Part shown: positions 8,810 to 18,243 of the stretch, in pieces
Layout: each line of letters opens with the position of its first letter
How positions within the stretch are numbered: position 1 is the stretch's first letter
Source of the DNA: Paracoccaceae bacterium
GTDB taxonomy: Bacteria > Pseudomonadota > Alphaproteobacteria > Rhodobacterales > Rhodobacteraceae
Direction: 5' to 3'
NCBI GenBank assembly: GCA_018223125.1
Contig: JAAEZA010000023.1
Span: 1 to 59,154, forward strand
Length of the DNA: 59,154 nucleotides
Made by a program: the position numbers and the translations under genes
Notes under the pieces: generated by a model
The model's database searches: none
The model's input: only the letters and a program-made list of their open reading frames with translations
What the model was told of the DNA's origin: nothing

Positions 8810-9705
8810 CCGGCAGCCGCGGTGCGGTGCAACCAGTCTGCAAAACTGTCTATCGTCGGACTGTCAATGCGGGCGGCGGGACGGATCAGCGCATAAGGTG
8901 TTGCCCCGTCCAGCCCCTGCGGATGAACCTGCCGCAGGGACCCCGCCGCCAGCGCGGATTGCACGAAGATATCGGGCAAAAGCGCAATCCCCAGCCCCGC
9001 CTGTGCTGCGGAAATCACCATATCGAAATGCTGCACACGCGGGCCCTGAAGCCGCTCCTGTGGCCGCACGCCAAGTTGAAAAAACCAGTCATTCCAAAGC
9101 TCCGGACGTGTGGCAAGCTGGATCAACGGAAAGGCAGCCAGTTGTTCGGGTGACAGCTCTGCCGCCCCGTCCAGCAGCTCCGGCGCGGCCACTGTTATCA
9201 GGGTTTCATTCAAAAGATGCCGCACATCCGTACCCTTGCGCGCCAGAACGGCCCTTTGTATCGCAGCGTCAAACGGGCTTTCGTCAAAATCCACCGGATG
9301 CAGGGCAGAAGTCAGATCGATGGAGACATCGGGACAGGCTTTGAGAAACTCCGGCAGCCGCGGGATGAGCCAAGTGGAAGCCAGCGTCGGCAACACCGCC
9401 AGCCGCAACACATCCCCCCCTTTGCCAAAGGCCATTGTCATACGCGCCGAACGGTCCAGCGCCGCCAGTATTTCGCGGGATTCATGCACCATGGCCCGTC
9501 CAGCATCTGACAGATGCAGACGCTTGCGCACCCTGTGGAACAATTGCACGCCAAGCCGTTCCTCCAGCGATCGGATGGAACGGCTGACTGCACTTTGCGT
9601 CAGGTTCAACGCATCCGCCGCACGGGAAACAGACCCGAGATCGCCACAAAACACCAAGGCACGCAGCTCCGGTATACTGGGGGTATAGTTAGGACGCAGC
9701 ACCAT
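8806..9705 (-). CDS. LysR-family transcriptional regulator, divergent from gcdH
   Basis: LysR-type regulator of 299 residues from the ATG at 9705; another in-frame ATG lies at 9723. The N-terminal helix-turn-helix is clear (FCGDLGSVSRAADALNLTQ, then AVSRSIRSLEERLGVQLFHR), followed by a periplasmic-binding-like effector domain from about residue 85. It is divergent from gcdH with about 90 bp between starts, the classical arrangement for control of the adjacent catabolic gene. By position it resembles GcdR regulators of glutarate/glutaryl-CoA metabolism, which is inference. Its 3' end overlaps the puuC stop by four bases. Confidence 0.85.
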   Translation of the reverse strand: MVLRPNYTPSIPELRALVFCGDLGSVSRAADALNLTQSAVSRSIRSLEERLGVQLFHRVRKRLHLSDAGRAMVHESREILAALDRSARMTMAFGKGGDVLRLAVLPTLASTWLIPRLPEFLKACPDVSIDLTSALHPVDFDESPFDAAIQRAVLARKGTDVRHLLNETLITVAAPELLDGAAELSPEQLAAFPLIQLATRPELWNDWFFQLGVRPQERLQGPRVQHFDMVISAAQAGLGIALLPDIFVQSALAAGSLRQVHPQGLDGATPYALIRPAARIDSPTIDSFADWLHRTAAAG

Positions 9706-9797
9706 AATATTACAAAAACTCATCAACTGTGGATTTTCTATCGTTATTAAACTTTGGCCGGCTTTGCTAGTCAGACGCAAACAAAAGGAACACCTTC

Positions 9798-11006
9798 ATG
9801 ACCCTGAAAGCCAAAGACGCCCCCGATTTGAACCGTTTCAACTGGGAAGACCCTTTCGCACTGGAAACCCAGTTGAGCGAAGAAGAACGGATGCTGCGCG
9901 ACGCGGCCAAAGCCTATGCGCAGGACAAACTGCAACCCCGTGTCATTGCCGCCTTCCGCGACGAGCAAACAGACCCGTCCATTTTCCGCGAAATGGGGGA
10001 CATGGGGCTTCTGGGCGTGACAATTCCGGAAGAATACGGCGGGCTTGGTGCGTCCTATGTGGCCTACGGTCTTGTCGCGCGCGAAGTAGAACGGGTGGAT
10101 TCGGGCTATCGTTCGATGATGTCGGTGCAGTCTTCGCTGGTGATGTATCCGATCTATGCCTACGGGTCCGAAGAACAGCGCAAGAAATACCTGCCCAAAC
10201 TCGCCAGCGGTGAATTCATCGGGTGTTTCGGGCTGACAGAACCGGATGCGGGTTCCGATCCGGGCGGCATGAAAACCACGGCGAAAAAGACAGCCGACGG
10301 CTATGTCATTTCCGGCAGCAAGATGTGGATTTCCAACAGCCCGATTGCGGATGTTTTTGTTGTCTGGGCCAAATCCGAAGCCCATGGCGGCAAGATACGC
10401 GGCTTTGTTCTTGAAAAAGGCATGAAAGGTCTGTCTGCCCCGAAAATCGGCGGCAAACTGTCCCTGCGGGCCAGCATCACCGGCGAAATTGTGATGGACA
10501 ATGTTGCGGTTGGTGAAGACGCCCTGCTGCCGAATGTGGAAGGTTTGAAAGGCCCGTTCGGCTGTCTCAACCGCGCCCGCTACGGCATCAGCTGGGGCGC
10601 GCTCGGCGCGGCGGAATTCTGCATGGAAGCGGCCCGCCAGTACGGACTTGACCGCAAACAGTTCGGCAAACCGCTGGCCCAAACCCAGCTGCACCAGTTG
10701 AAACTGGCCAATATGCTGACCGATATCAGCCTTGGCCTGCAAGCCAGCCTGCGGGTCGGCCGGTTGCTCGACTCGGCCGATGCGGCCCCTGAAATGATCT
10801 CTGTCATCAAACGCAACAACTGCGGCAAGGCGCTGGAGATTGCACGGGTGGCACGGGACATGCACGGCGGCAACGGGATTTCGGAAGAGTTCCAGATCAT
10901 GCGCCATATGGTGAACCTTGAAACGGTTAACACTTATGAAGGCACCCATGATGTGCACGCGCTGATCCTCGGGCGGGCGATCACCGGCCTGCAAGCCTTC
11001 GCCTGA
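9798..11006 (+). CDS. gcdH: Glutaryl-CoA dehydrogenase
   Basis: Acyl-CoA dehydrogenase family flavoenzyme, 402 residues, close in pattern to GcdH, which oxidatively decarboxylates glutaryl-CoA to crotonyl-CoA. Visible: [12 protein letters not shown] (FAD/substrate loop, about 144-155), [16 protein letters not shown], and the catalytic base Glu381 in [20 protein letters not shown]. The N-terminal [15 protein letters not shown] is characteristic of GcdH rather than straight-chain dehydrogenases. Unusually, buk and ptb follow downstream rather than the acyl-CoA transferase gene often seen near gcdH. A GC-rich hairpin lies in the gap to buk. Confidence 0.93.
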   Translation: MTLKAKDAPDLNRFNWEDPFALETQLSEEERMLRDAAKAYAQDKLQPRVIAAFRDEQTDPSIFREMGDMGLLGVTIPEEYGGLGASYVAYGLVAREVERVDSGYRSMMSVQSSLVMYPIYAYGSEEQRKKYLPKLASGEFIGCFGLTEPDAGSDPGGMKTTAKKTADGYVISGSKMWISNSPIADVFVVWAKSEAHGGKIRGFVLEKGMKGLSAPKIGGKLSLRASITGEIVMDNVAVGEDALLPNVEGLKGPFGCLNRARYGISWGALGAAEFCMEAARQYGLDRKQFGKPLAQTQLHQLKLANMLTDISLGLQASLRVGRLLDSADAAPEMISVIKRNNCGKALEIARVARDMHGGNGISEEFQIMRHMVNLETVNTYEGTHDVHALILGRAITGLQAFA

Positions 11007-11021
11007 ATGCACAAAACCAAT

Positions 11022-11044
11022 GCGCGCCGCACTGTCCGGCGCGC
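11022..11044 (+). other. Intercistronic hairpin gcdH-buk
   Basis: GCGCGCCG (11022-11029) and CGGCGCGC (11037-11044) form an 8-bp stem with a 7-base loop in the 67-base gap between gcdH and buk. There is no T-run after it, so it may be an mRNA-stability or attenuating structure rather than a full terminator. Confidence 0.45.
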
Positions 11045-11073
11045 ACGCAACCTTCCTGTGACAGGAATGCTTC

Positions 11074-12186
11074 ATGTCAAACAATCACCTGATCCTCACC
11101 ATCAATCCGGGCACAACAACCACACGGCTGGGGCTTTACCGCCCTGAAGGCGGGGCGGTTTTTCCGGTGCAGGACGCCACCATCGAACACGACGAAACCC
11201 GCATGGCCGGATTTGCCACGGTTTCGGACCAACTGGAGTTCCGCGCCCGCGCGATCGCAGATTTCCTGCGCGACCGGCTTGATGATCTTCGTCTGGCAGC
11301 CGTTGTAGGGCGCGGCGGTATGCTCAGCCCCGTTCCTGCCGGCGTGATCGAAGTGAACGAGGCGCTGGTTGATTTTGCACTGCATCGCCCGCTTTACGCC
11401 CATGCCTCCAATCTCGGGGCGCCGCTGGCCAACGCAATCGCGGCGGAGCACGGGGTGCGCGCCTTTATTGTCGATCCGGTCTCCGTGGACCAACTGCCCG
11501 AGGTGGCCCGGATCTCCGGCTTTCCGGACATCCCGCGCTTTTCTTTTGTACACGCGCTGAACATTCGTGCCTGCGGACGCAGGTTCGCGGCGGAACTGGA
11601 TAAACCCTTCAAACGTCTGAATGCCATTGTGGCCCATATGGGGGCGGGTATTTCCGTTGCCGCCCTGAAGCAGGGGCGGATCACAGAGAGCACGAACCGA
11701 ATGGAAAACGCCCCGTTTTCGCCGGAGCGCGCAGGTGGCCTGCCGGTGATGCCCCTGATCGACCTGTGCTATTCCGGCAAATACAGCCAGAGCGAACTGA
11801 AGCGCAAACTCTACGGCAACGGCGGCGTTTTTGCCTATCTCGGCACCAAGGACATGCGTCAGGTGGAGGCCATGATCGAAAGCGGTGACAGACAGGCCGC
11901 GCTGGTGTTCGAGGCGATGCTCTACCAGATCCGCAAAGCCATAGGCGCAATGGCGGCCGTTCTGGATTTCGCACCGGACGGCATTATCCTGACCGGCGGC
12001 ATGGCCCATTCAAACCGGATCACCGGATATCTGAGCCGCGGATGCGATGCCATTGCTCCGGTCCGTATTTACGCAGGCAGCCACGAAAGCGAAGCACTGG
12101 CCGCAGGGGCTGCGCGTGTTCTGGCGGGGCAGGAAACAGCCATGCACTGGCCCGTTGGACCGGACACGCGCGGATGTGCGGCATGA
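11074..12186 (+). CDS. buk: Butyrate kinase
   Basis: ASKHA-fold acyl kinase, 370 residues, that interconverts butyryl-phosphate plus ADP with butyrate plus ATP. The opening LTINPGTTTTRLGLY is the family phosphate-binding loop. VGRGGMLSPVPAGV, VDPVSVDQL, IVAHMGAGISVAAL and IILTGGMAHS are the expected butyrate/acetate-kinase signatures. Its stop overlaps the ptb start (ATGA). Buk-Ptb pairs are best known from anaerobic butyrate producers. In this setting the pair may use other short acyl groups and run in the uptake direction or salvage ATP from acyl-CoA; that is inference. Confidence 0.92.
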   Translation: MSNNHLILTINPGTTTTRLGLYRPEGGAVFPVQDATIEHDETRMAGFATVSDQLEFRARAIADFLRDRLDDLRLAAVVGRGGMLSPVPAGVIEVNEALVDFALHRPLYAHASNLGAPLANAIAAEHGVRAFIVDPVSVDQLPEVARISGFPDIPRFSFVHALNIRACGRRFAAELDKPFKRLNAIVAHMGAGISVAALKQGRITESTNRMENAPFSPERAGGLPVMPLIDLCYSGKYSQSELKRKLYGNGGVFAYLGTKDMRQVEAMIESGDRQAALVFEAMLYQIRKAIGAMAAVLDFAPDGIILTGGMAHSNRITGYLSRGCDAIAPVRIYAGSHESEALAAGAARVLAGQETAMHWPVGPDTRGCAA

Positions 12187-13103
12187 TCCGCAGTTTTGAT
12201 ACGCTGGAAACAGAGTTGTCCCGCCTTCCCCCCCTGCGCGTAGTCGTTGCGGGCGCAGATGACGGGGTTGTCCTTCAGGCCATGAAAGCCGCCGCCGAAA
12301 CCGGCCAGATCAGCACTGCCATTCTGGTAGGCGCGGCAGAGGAAATAGGGCGACAAATTCCACCGGCCCTCGGCGCGATTGCACAAATCATCGACGCCCC
12401 ACAGGCTGGCAGTTGCGCCGCAACAGCCGTCGCAGCCATTCAGAACGGCGCAGGCGATGTGCTGGTCAAGGGGAGTGTGAACAGCGCCGATTATCTGCGT
12501 GCTGTTGTGGACAGGACAAGCGGCCTGCGCCGCTCGGAGGTTTTGTCGAACCTGACACTGGCAGAGATGCCTTCGCTCGACCGTCTGGTTGGCGCAACCG
12601 ACAACGGGATCATTCCGGCCCCGACGCTGGCCCAGAAGCGGGCCATCCTGCAAAACGCCCTGCCCCTGTTCGCAGGGCTTGGCATCCCCTGCCCCCGCGT
12701 GGCTGCCATTGCCGCGTCGGAAAAAGTGACCTCCCGCCAGCCCGCAACGACAGATGCCGCGCAGCTTGCGGCTGAATCCCGTGCCGGGGAGCTTGGCGAC
12801 ATCCGCGTTGACGGCCCGTTCGGCTATGATGTTGCCCTGTCACCTGCGGCTGCGCATCGCAAGGGCTTGCAGGACTCTGCGGTTGCGGGACGGGCGGATC
12901 TGATCCTGTTTCCCACGATCGAGTCCGGTAACGCGACAGTAAAAGCATGGAAGCTGCACGGAGCGGCCCGCACCGCCAGCATCGTTCTGGGCGCATCCGT
13001 GCCGGTACTGCTGAATTCCCGCTCTGACGGGATCGAGCAACGCCGTCTCGGGCTGGTGCTGGCACAGGCTGTCCGCAAGGGGCAGACCCTACCGCGCCAG
13101 TGA
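12183..13103 (+). CDS. ptb: Phosphate butyryltransferase
   Basis: Phosphate acyl/butyryltransferase family, 306 residues. It exchanges CoA of butyryl-CoA (or related acyl-CoA) for phosphate. The start ATG at 12183 overlaps the buk stop (ATGA); another in-frame ATG nine bases upstream is possible. Typical segments are VLVKGSVNSADYLRAVVD, DNGIIPAPTL, the region around EKVTSRQPATTDAAQLA, and VDGPFGYDVALSPAAAHRKG near the C terminus. Together with Buk it links acyl-CoA pools to substrate-level phosphorylation. A perfect hairpin terminator follows, shared with the convergent RTX gene. Confidence 0.92.
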   Translation: MIRSFDTLETELSRLPPLRVVVAGADDGVVLQAMKAAAETGQISTAILVGAAEEIGRQIPPALGAIAQIIDAPQAGSCAATAVAAIQNGAGDVLVKGSVNSADYLRAVVDRTSGLRRSEVLSNLTLAEMPSLDRLVGATDNGIIPAPTLAQKRAILQNALPLFAGLGIPCPRVAAIAASEKVTSRQPATTDAAQLAAESRAGELGDIRVDGPFGYDVALSPAAAHRKGLQDSAVAGRADLILFPTIESGNATVKAWKLHGAARTASIVLGASVPVLLNSRSDGIEQRRLGLVLAQAVRKGQTLPRQ

Positions 13104-13127
13104 TACGCCTGTCCGCTTGGAAATGAA

Positions 13128-13156
13128 GGTCCGGCGCAGCAAACCTGCGCCGGACC
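13128..13156. terminator. Bidirectional terminator between ptb and the RTX gene
   Basis: A perfect 12-bp stem, GGTCCGGCGCAG with CTGCGCCGGACC, encloses the loop CAAAC. It lies between two convergent genes and is followed on the plus strand by CGTTTTCA, so it can serve ptb and the RTX gene. Confidence 0.8.
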
Positions 13157-13164
13157 CGTTTTCA

Positions 13165-16100
13165 TCAGACGAATTCGATTGAAAGTTCGTCTTCGGCAAA
13201 ACTCTTTTTTTGAAGAAGGATGTCACCACCCTCAAAATCGATCTTGGTGCCTGCGCGTGAGTTGGAAATGCTTACCTCGGTGATACCGAAGAACTTCAGC
13301 GTATCAGCCTCGGCGTCAAAGCCCTTGATCTTGTCGCTGCCGGTTTTGCCGCCTTCTCTGAGATCGAAGATAAAGACATCCTGTCCGCCGCCGCCTTTCA
13401 TGACGTCGTCACCCAAGCCGCCTTCGATGATGTCCTTGCCACCACCGCCGATCAGCTTGTCGTTGTTAATGCCACCGTCCATCCGGTCGGCACCACCGCC
13501 GCCTTTCAGGGTATCATTGCCGGCATCCCCGACGAGCTTGTCATTGCCGCCGCCGCCTTTCAGCAGATCGTCACCGCCACCACCGGAGAGATTGTCGTCC
13601 CCGCTGCCGCCGATCAACTTGTCGTTGCCGCTCCCACCAACCAGCTTGTCATCACCGGCCTTGCCAACCAGCTTGTCGTGTCCGCCGCCACCTTTCAGCA
13701 CATCTTCGTGGACATGCCCGACATGGACATCGTCTTTCTTCTTGCCCCCAAGGGTAATGCCGAAGACATCGAAAGAGCCTTCCGTCATGGCTGTGCCCGC
13801 ATGGTATTCGAAAATATCCTCGAACAGATCGGCTGTCAGGGCATCAATATTGCCTTCCATACGGACGATCGGACCAAGCTGAAGCTCCAGATCAAAGCTC
13901 GGGTCGATCCCCAGCAGGGACAGTCCCGGAATTTTATCCAGAGGCAGATCCAGCCCCAGCTTCGCATGCGCCTTGATAAAGTCGATCACATAACCAAGTT
14001 TCAGTGCCAGTTCGGTGTCGTTGAACAGGCGCGCATCCGGTGTAATGGTGATTTGATAGTCAATTTTACCATCACCATTTGCGTCCTTGAAATCCGATCC
14101 GTGTACGCTGAGTTTATTCTCGCTCGCCTTGAACGCCAATGCTGTCTTGTTGCCTTCAAGCTTCACGTTGAACTGCATGTCGTCAATCGAAAGGGCGAAT
14201 TTCTGCTCAATTCCGAGATCGGCATAAATGTCGAAATCTGCCATCTCGAAACCCAGATCAACTGTCAGCGGAGCGTCCTCATCCTCCACTTCCGGCTCTT
14301 CTTCTCCGTCCGGCGTGTCATCGGTTTCACCCGTTGTATCTGTTTTCGTGGTGTCTTTCTTATCCTTGTGGTCACCGATGATGTCGTTCAGATCGAAACT
14401 CAGATCCAGCGGATTGATAACCTCCAGCGGAACGCCGCCTTCCGCAATTGCGGCAACCGCCGTGGCGATGAGCTGGTCAATATCAACGTTCACATGCACA
14501 ACCGGTTCGGATTTTCCGGTGCTCATGTAGAAACCGAGTTTGCCCACCTTCGAAAGATCAAACCCTTCGTCGTCGATAACGTCCTCGAAGGTATTGATAT
14601 GGATAACCGGATCGCTCAGCGCGTCATCGTCACCTTCTTTGGTTAACATGAAGATCGGGATTACCCCGTCTTCGTTCAGATCGTACTTGGGATCGCCTGC
14701 TTTTGTCAGCAGATCGAAGGCAGACCCCAGAATGACCTTCAGGGTTTCAATGAAGTCACCCTCGGTAGCGTCGATCTTACCCTCATGATCGGCCATGAAG
14801 GCCTTGAATTCCTTGCTGATATGCGGGTCGAATTCCAACAATCCCAAAAGCTGGTCTGCAAGCTTGTCCAGAGAGAAAGCATCCGGATCCTTGAAGATCG
14901 CTTCCTCAACTTTCGCCTCATACCCTTTGGTTGCAATATTGGGAAACGCCAGCTCGATGGAAAGAATGTCTCCAAGGAAGCCTGGCACCGGAACTTCAAA
15001 ATCCAAGGGGTCTTCGGTGCTGTCGAAACTGACAATGTCGATCCAGCCGGACATACCGATATCTTTTTCCCAGAGGATCGGCTCGTCCCCCGGAACGTCG
15101 AGCAGGGTAACACCCGCAATTTTTGCAAGCATGTCGAACGTGGTTTTGATGCTTGCACCGACCTCATAGACGATACCTGCATAAAACTTCAGATAGGGGC
15201 TCTGGGTCTGGAAGGCCACGGCATCGCCGGTGGTCTCATTGGACAGCAAAAGTTTCAGATCTATGGAATCGCTTTTGTCGCGGTGGATCTGTTCGGTTGT
15301 GAGGGCGTAGTCGATTTCACTGCTGACCTCGCCGCCGCTCAGGACAAAATCAATCTGCAAGCCGGCCTGCGCATGGGCTTCAACGTCAACTTTGCCGGTA
15401 ACCTTAAGATCGCTTCCTTCCAGACCGGAACTGATAATCTCGATCGCGCGATCCTTGGCGTAACCCACTTCATCAGCCATGATCTGTAGCGCGTTTTTGT
15501 TAACTGTCGCGGTGCCGATGTCTGTTTCAAGATCGGAAATGAAGCCTTGGATGTCGTCCAGAGACGGCAGAAATGTGTACTCGCCGGAATCCACTTGCGC
15601 TTGCAGACCTGCGATTTTCTCTTTCAGATGGGATTGGCGGTATTCATTCGCAAGCAGTTTGTTGCGGGTCTCCGCTTCACCAAAGCTCATGGTCCAGAAA
15701 TTGAAATGGTGATACCCGTCATCTGCCAGTTGGTCTTCAAGATGTTTGTGTTCTTCGACCAGCGCGTCCAGTTCGGTTTGCAAATTGACAATCTGGTTTC
15801 CGACAAATTCTTCCTGAATTGACTCGAGTTCTGTCAGAATTGCGGTTTCATAGGCATGCAGTTGGGCTGTCAGGGCTTCAAGCTGTTCTTCGCCTTCATG
15901 CTCCAGCGCTTTTTCCACTTCGAGTGTCAGCTTCGCAACCTGCGCGGTAAGTGCTGCCGCATGATCCACAGCCGCATCGAAACTCCGCTCCGCAGCATGA
16001 AGTTCGTTACGTGCATGGGACAGCGCGGTTTTGGCGTCGTTCAAAAGTCCGAACTTTATCTCCACCTGTTCTTTTTCTTCCTCTCCGGAAATTTTTCCCC

Positions 16101-16968
16101 AGAAACTTTTGAAGAAACCGCCCACTGCGCTTAGCGCACTCTGGGCGGCGGACAGGGCACTATCCGCAACGGACAATCCGTCATCAGCCGCCTCAAATGC
16201 AACATGCGCGGCGTCTTTCACCTCGCGCGCCGCCACTACCGCCAGATCCGCAGCCTTCTGGTCCAGCTTGAGCTGTTCCAGATGGTCCTGAAGATATTTC
16301 AGCTTTTCCTCTGCCGTCTCGGCAACCTCTATGGCGCCTTCCGTCAGCAACAGCTTACCGGCCAGAACAGCCGCATTTTTAAGATGAACGATTTCGTCAT
16401 GCAGGTGGTTCAGTTGAACCTCGGCTGCATGTAACATCGAATTCTTGTGTGCCGCCTTTTCTTCAAAGGTGGATTCATGCTCTTTCAGAAACGCGCGCAG
16501 TTCACCGATCAGATCCCAGTTGATATCTACCGGTGTAATGGAAAAGAATTCATGGGGGTTTACCATGATGTCCTTCGCCGTCACCGCCGCAAAGGAAAAC
16601 TTGTCGCCTTTCACGTCCCACGCATCGGGCACCGTAAAGCTTGGCCCGTCGACAGTCCCCTTCACCTCGATCGTTGCAGTCCGTGAAATCGTCTCAAGAC
16701 CGGGTGCCGTCAGATCGTAGGCCACAACGATTTTCTTGGTGGTCCCCACCGCCAGGTCATCATACCGCCCGCGGGAGTCATAGCTGATCCGGTCGCCATC
16801 CGCGCTGATACTGCCCATTCCGGACGTGAGTGTTTCATTCTCGATTTTCCAGTTGGCCCGTTCGCCGCCAATGATTGGAAAATACTTGTGCCATTCCAGC
16901 TTCGATGCGTCGCCGGTGCTCCACATGCTTTGGTCTACAGACTCGAACTTGATTGTTTCAGTCGTCAC
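13165..16968 (-). CDS. Large RTX-type calcium-binding protein with coiled-coil region
   Basis: A 1267-residue acidic protein with no N-terminal signal peptide. The C-terminal part (about residues 1090-1190, coded near 13380-13700) has about 12 glycine-rich nonapeptide units of the GGxGxDxL type, the calcium beta-roll of proteins secreted by type I systems. It ends in a repeat-free tail (DELSIEFV), as type I secretion signals do. Residues of about 160-480 are Ala/Glu/Lys-rich and predicted coiled coil. Two isolated EF-hand-like loops (DLNEDG and DANGDGKID) lie further on, and a Thr/Glu/Asp-rich linker sits near residue 880. The GTG start at 16968 is supported by GGGGGAA upstream. No HlyB/HlyD/TolC genes are visible nearby. 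Function is unknown; adhesin-like or surface protein is possible, and there is no recognisable enzyme domain. Confidence 0.85.
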   Translation of the reverse strand: MTTETIKFESVDQSMWSTGDASKLEWHKYFPIIGGERANWKIENETLTSGMGSISADGDRISYDSRGRYDDLAVGTTKKIVVAYDLTAPGLETISRTATIEVKGTVDGPSFTVPDAWDVKGDKFSFAAVTAKDIMVNPHEFFSITPVDINWDLIGELRAFLKEHESTFEEKAAHKNSMLHAAEVQLNHLHDEIVHLKNAAVLAGKLLLTEGAIEVAETAEEKLKYLQDHLEQLKLDQKAADLAVVAAREVKDAAHVAFEAADDGLSVADSALSAAQSALSAVGGFFKSFWGKISGEEEKEQVEIKFGLLNDAKTALSHARNELHAAERSFDAAVDHAAALTAQVAKLTLEVEKALEHEGEEQLEALTAQLHAYETAILTELESIQEEFVGNQIVNLQTELDALVEEHKHLEDQLADDGYHHFNFWTMSFGEAETRNKLLANEYRQSHLKEKIAGLQAQVDSGEYTFLPSLDDIQGFISDLETDIGTATVNKNALQIMADEVGYAKDRAIEIISSGLEGSDLKVTGKVDVEAHAQAGLQIDFVLSGGEVSSEIDYALTTEQIHRDKSDSIDLKLLLSNETTGDAVAFQTQSPYLKFYAGIVYEVGASIKTTFDMLAKIAGVTLLDVPGDEPILWEKDIGMSGWIDIVSFDSTEDPLDFEVPVPGFLGDILSIELAFPNIATKGYEAKVEEAIFKDPDAFSLDKLADQLLGLLEFDPHISKEFKAFMADHEGKIDATEGDFIETLKVILGSAFDLLTKAGDPKYDLNEDGVIPIFMLTKEGDDDALSDPVIHINTFEDVIDDEGFDLSKVGKLGFYMSTGKSEPVVHVNVDIDQLIATAVAAIAEGGVPLEVINPLDLSFDLNDIIGDHKDKKDTTKTDTTGETDDTPDGEEEPEVEDEDAPLTVDLGFEMADFDIYADLGIEQKFALSIDDMQFNVKLEGNKTALAFKASENKLSVHGSDFKDANGDGKIDYQITITPDARLFNDTELALKLGYVIDFIKAHAKLGLDLPLDKIPGLSLLGIDPSFDLELQLGPIVRMEGNIDALTADLFEDIFEYHAGTAMTEGSFDVFGITLGGKKKDDVHVGHVHEDVLKGGGGHDKLVGKAGDDKLVGGSGNDKLIGGSGDDNLSGGGGDDLLKGGGGNDKLVGDAGNDTLKGGGGADRMDGGINNDKLIGGGGKDIIEGGLGDDVMKGGGGQDVFIFDLREGGKTGSDKIKGFDAEADTLKFFGITEVSISNSRAGTKIDFEGGDILLQKKSFAEDELSIEFV

Positions 16969-17310
16969 GATAATTCCCCCTACGAGACGTTTTGATGCGC
17001 CAATTCACTGACGTCCCCGTCGTCTTACGGAATCATCCCAGAATAGCTGCACGGTAGGTTGTCACAGGAATGTGAACGCATCAATAAAAATGCTGCGAAC
17101 CTTCCCGTGGCTAGAGGCTTGATAAATACTGATAATTTTAATCGACTTGCGAAATTACCTTATGTTTTAAGAGCTTGCACGAATCACATACCGTTTAGTG
17201 CCAAAACGCCCTTTTTCAAGTTTTTTGGCGTCAATGAACCTTTCTTACCCGACTGCGTTGAGCCGTCATGGAACATGACAACCTGAACAGTCAAAAAAGG
17301 GAGCTGTGAC
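16969..17310. other. Intergenic region between the RTX gene and the beta-lactamase-fold gene
   Basis: This 342-bp AT-rich gap separates two divergent genes and must hold both promoters. I see the GGGGGAA ribosome site of the RTX gene at its left edge and a GGGAG site before 17311. I see no convincing -35/-10 pair, palindrome or small gene. Confidence 0.5.
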
Positions 17311-18231
17311 ATGACCGGACAATCGGATTTTGACAAACGCATAACACGGCACTCCGCCTCCTCCGGCGAAGGCAGCCCTGATGTCTGGGGTATTTACGAA
17401 CCGGACACAGGATCCATCCAGTATCTTTGCGCGGATCCGGAGACCAAAAAAGCGGCAGTTATTGACGTCGTACAGGACTTTGATCCCAAGAGTTTCAAGC
17501 TGTCGACAGAGAGTATGGATCACCTGCTGGATTTTGCAAAAGAGCAGGGATTGACCGTTGATCGCGTTCTGGATACCCACCCCCATGCGGATCACGTTAT
17601 GGCGTCGGCTCGTCTGAAAGAGTTGACAGGTGCACGCAATGGCATTGGCGGGAAAGTTAAGGACATCGCAGAGCTCTGGCGGGGGTATTACAACATGCCT
17701 GACGCCTTTAACCCCGAACGGGATTTTGACGATCTGTTCAAGGACGGGGACAGATTCAAAATCGGCAATCTGGATATGCGGGTGATGCTGACCACCGGCC
17801 ACACGATGGGATCGGTCACCTACATCTGCGGCGATGCCGCCTTTGTGCACGACACATTCATGCAACCCGACAGCGGCACCGCGCGGGCCGATTTCCCCGG
17901 GGGCAGCACCGAAGAACTGTGGAACTCGCTTCAGGCAATCCTTGACCTGCCCGACAACACCCGCCTGTTCATCGGCCATGATTACGGCACCGACGAGCGG
18001 GACACACCGGAATGGGAAGCAACAGTCGCCACCCATAAGACCGAGAATATCCATCTCAAGGACGGCACCACGAAAGAGGAATATATCCGCCTTCGTGACA
18101 AGAAGGACAAAACCTTGGACCTGCCCGACAGGATGCTGGCCGCATTACAACTGAACCTGCGGGCCGGAAAACTGCCTGAGGCGGAATCCGACGGTCATCA
18201 CTACCTCAAACTACCTGTAAACAAATTCTAA
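17311..18231 (+). CDS. MBL-fold metallohydrolase, persulfide-dioxygenase-like (Blh/ETHE1 type)
   Basis: Metallo-beta-lactamase-fold protein of 306 residues. The metal-binding motif THPHADH is at residues 89-95, a further metal His lies in LTTGHTMGS, and the C-terminal FIGHDYG supplies another. The loop YEPDTGSIQYLCAD and the VTYICGDAAFVHDTFM block match the ETHE1/Blh group, which oxidises glutathione persulfide in sulfide detoxification. A rhodanese gene follows 12 bases downstream, as is common for such persulfide dioxygenases. The enzyme class is firm; the sulfur substrate is inferred. Confidence 0.83.
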   Translation: MTGQSDFDKRITRHSASSGEGSPDVWGIYEPDTGSIQYLCADPETKKAAVIDVVQDFDPKSFKLSTESMDHLLDFAKEQGLTVDRVLDTHPHADHVMASARLKELTGARNGIGGKVKDIAELWRGYYNMPDAFNPERDFDDLFKDGDRFKIGNLDMRVMLTTGHTMGSVTYICGDAAFVHDTFMQPDSGTARADFPGGSTEELWNSLQAILDLPDNTRLFIGHDYGTDERDTPEWEATVATHKTENIHLKDGTTKEEYIRLRDKKDKTLDLPDRMLAALQLNLRAGKLPEAESDGHHYLKLPVNKF

Positions 18232-18243
18232 AGGAGACCTGTT

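Noticed and set aside
13380-13705. Direct repeats in the RTX gene as a CRISPR or DNA-level repeat
   Set aside because: The periodicity is 27 bases with varied codons and encodes glycine-rich nonapeptides; it is protein-level repetition. No CRISPR array is seen anywhere in the window.
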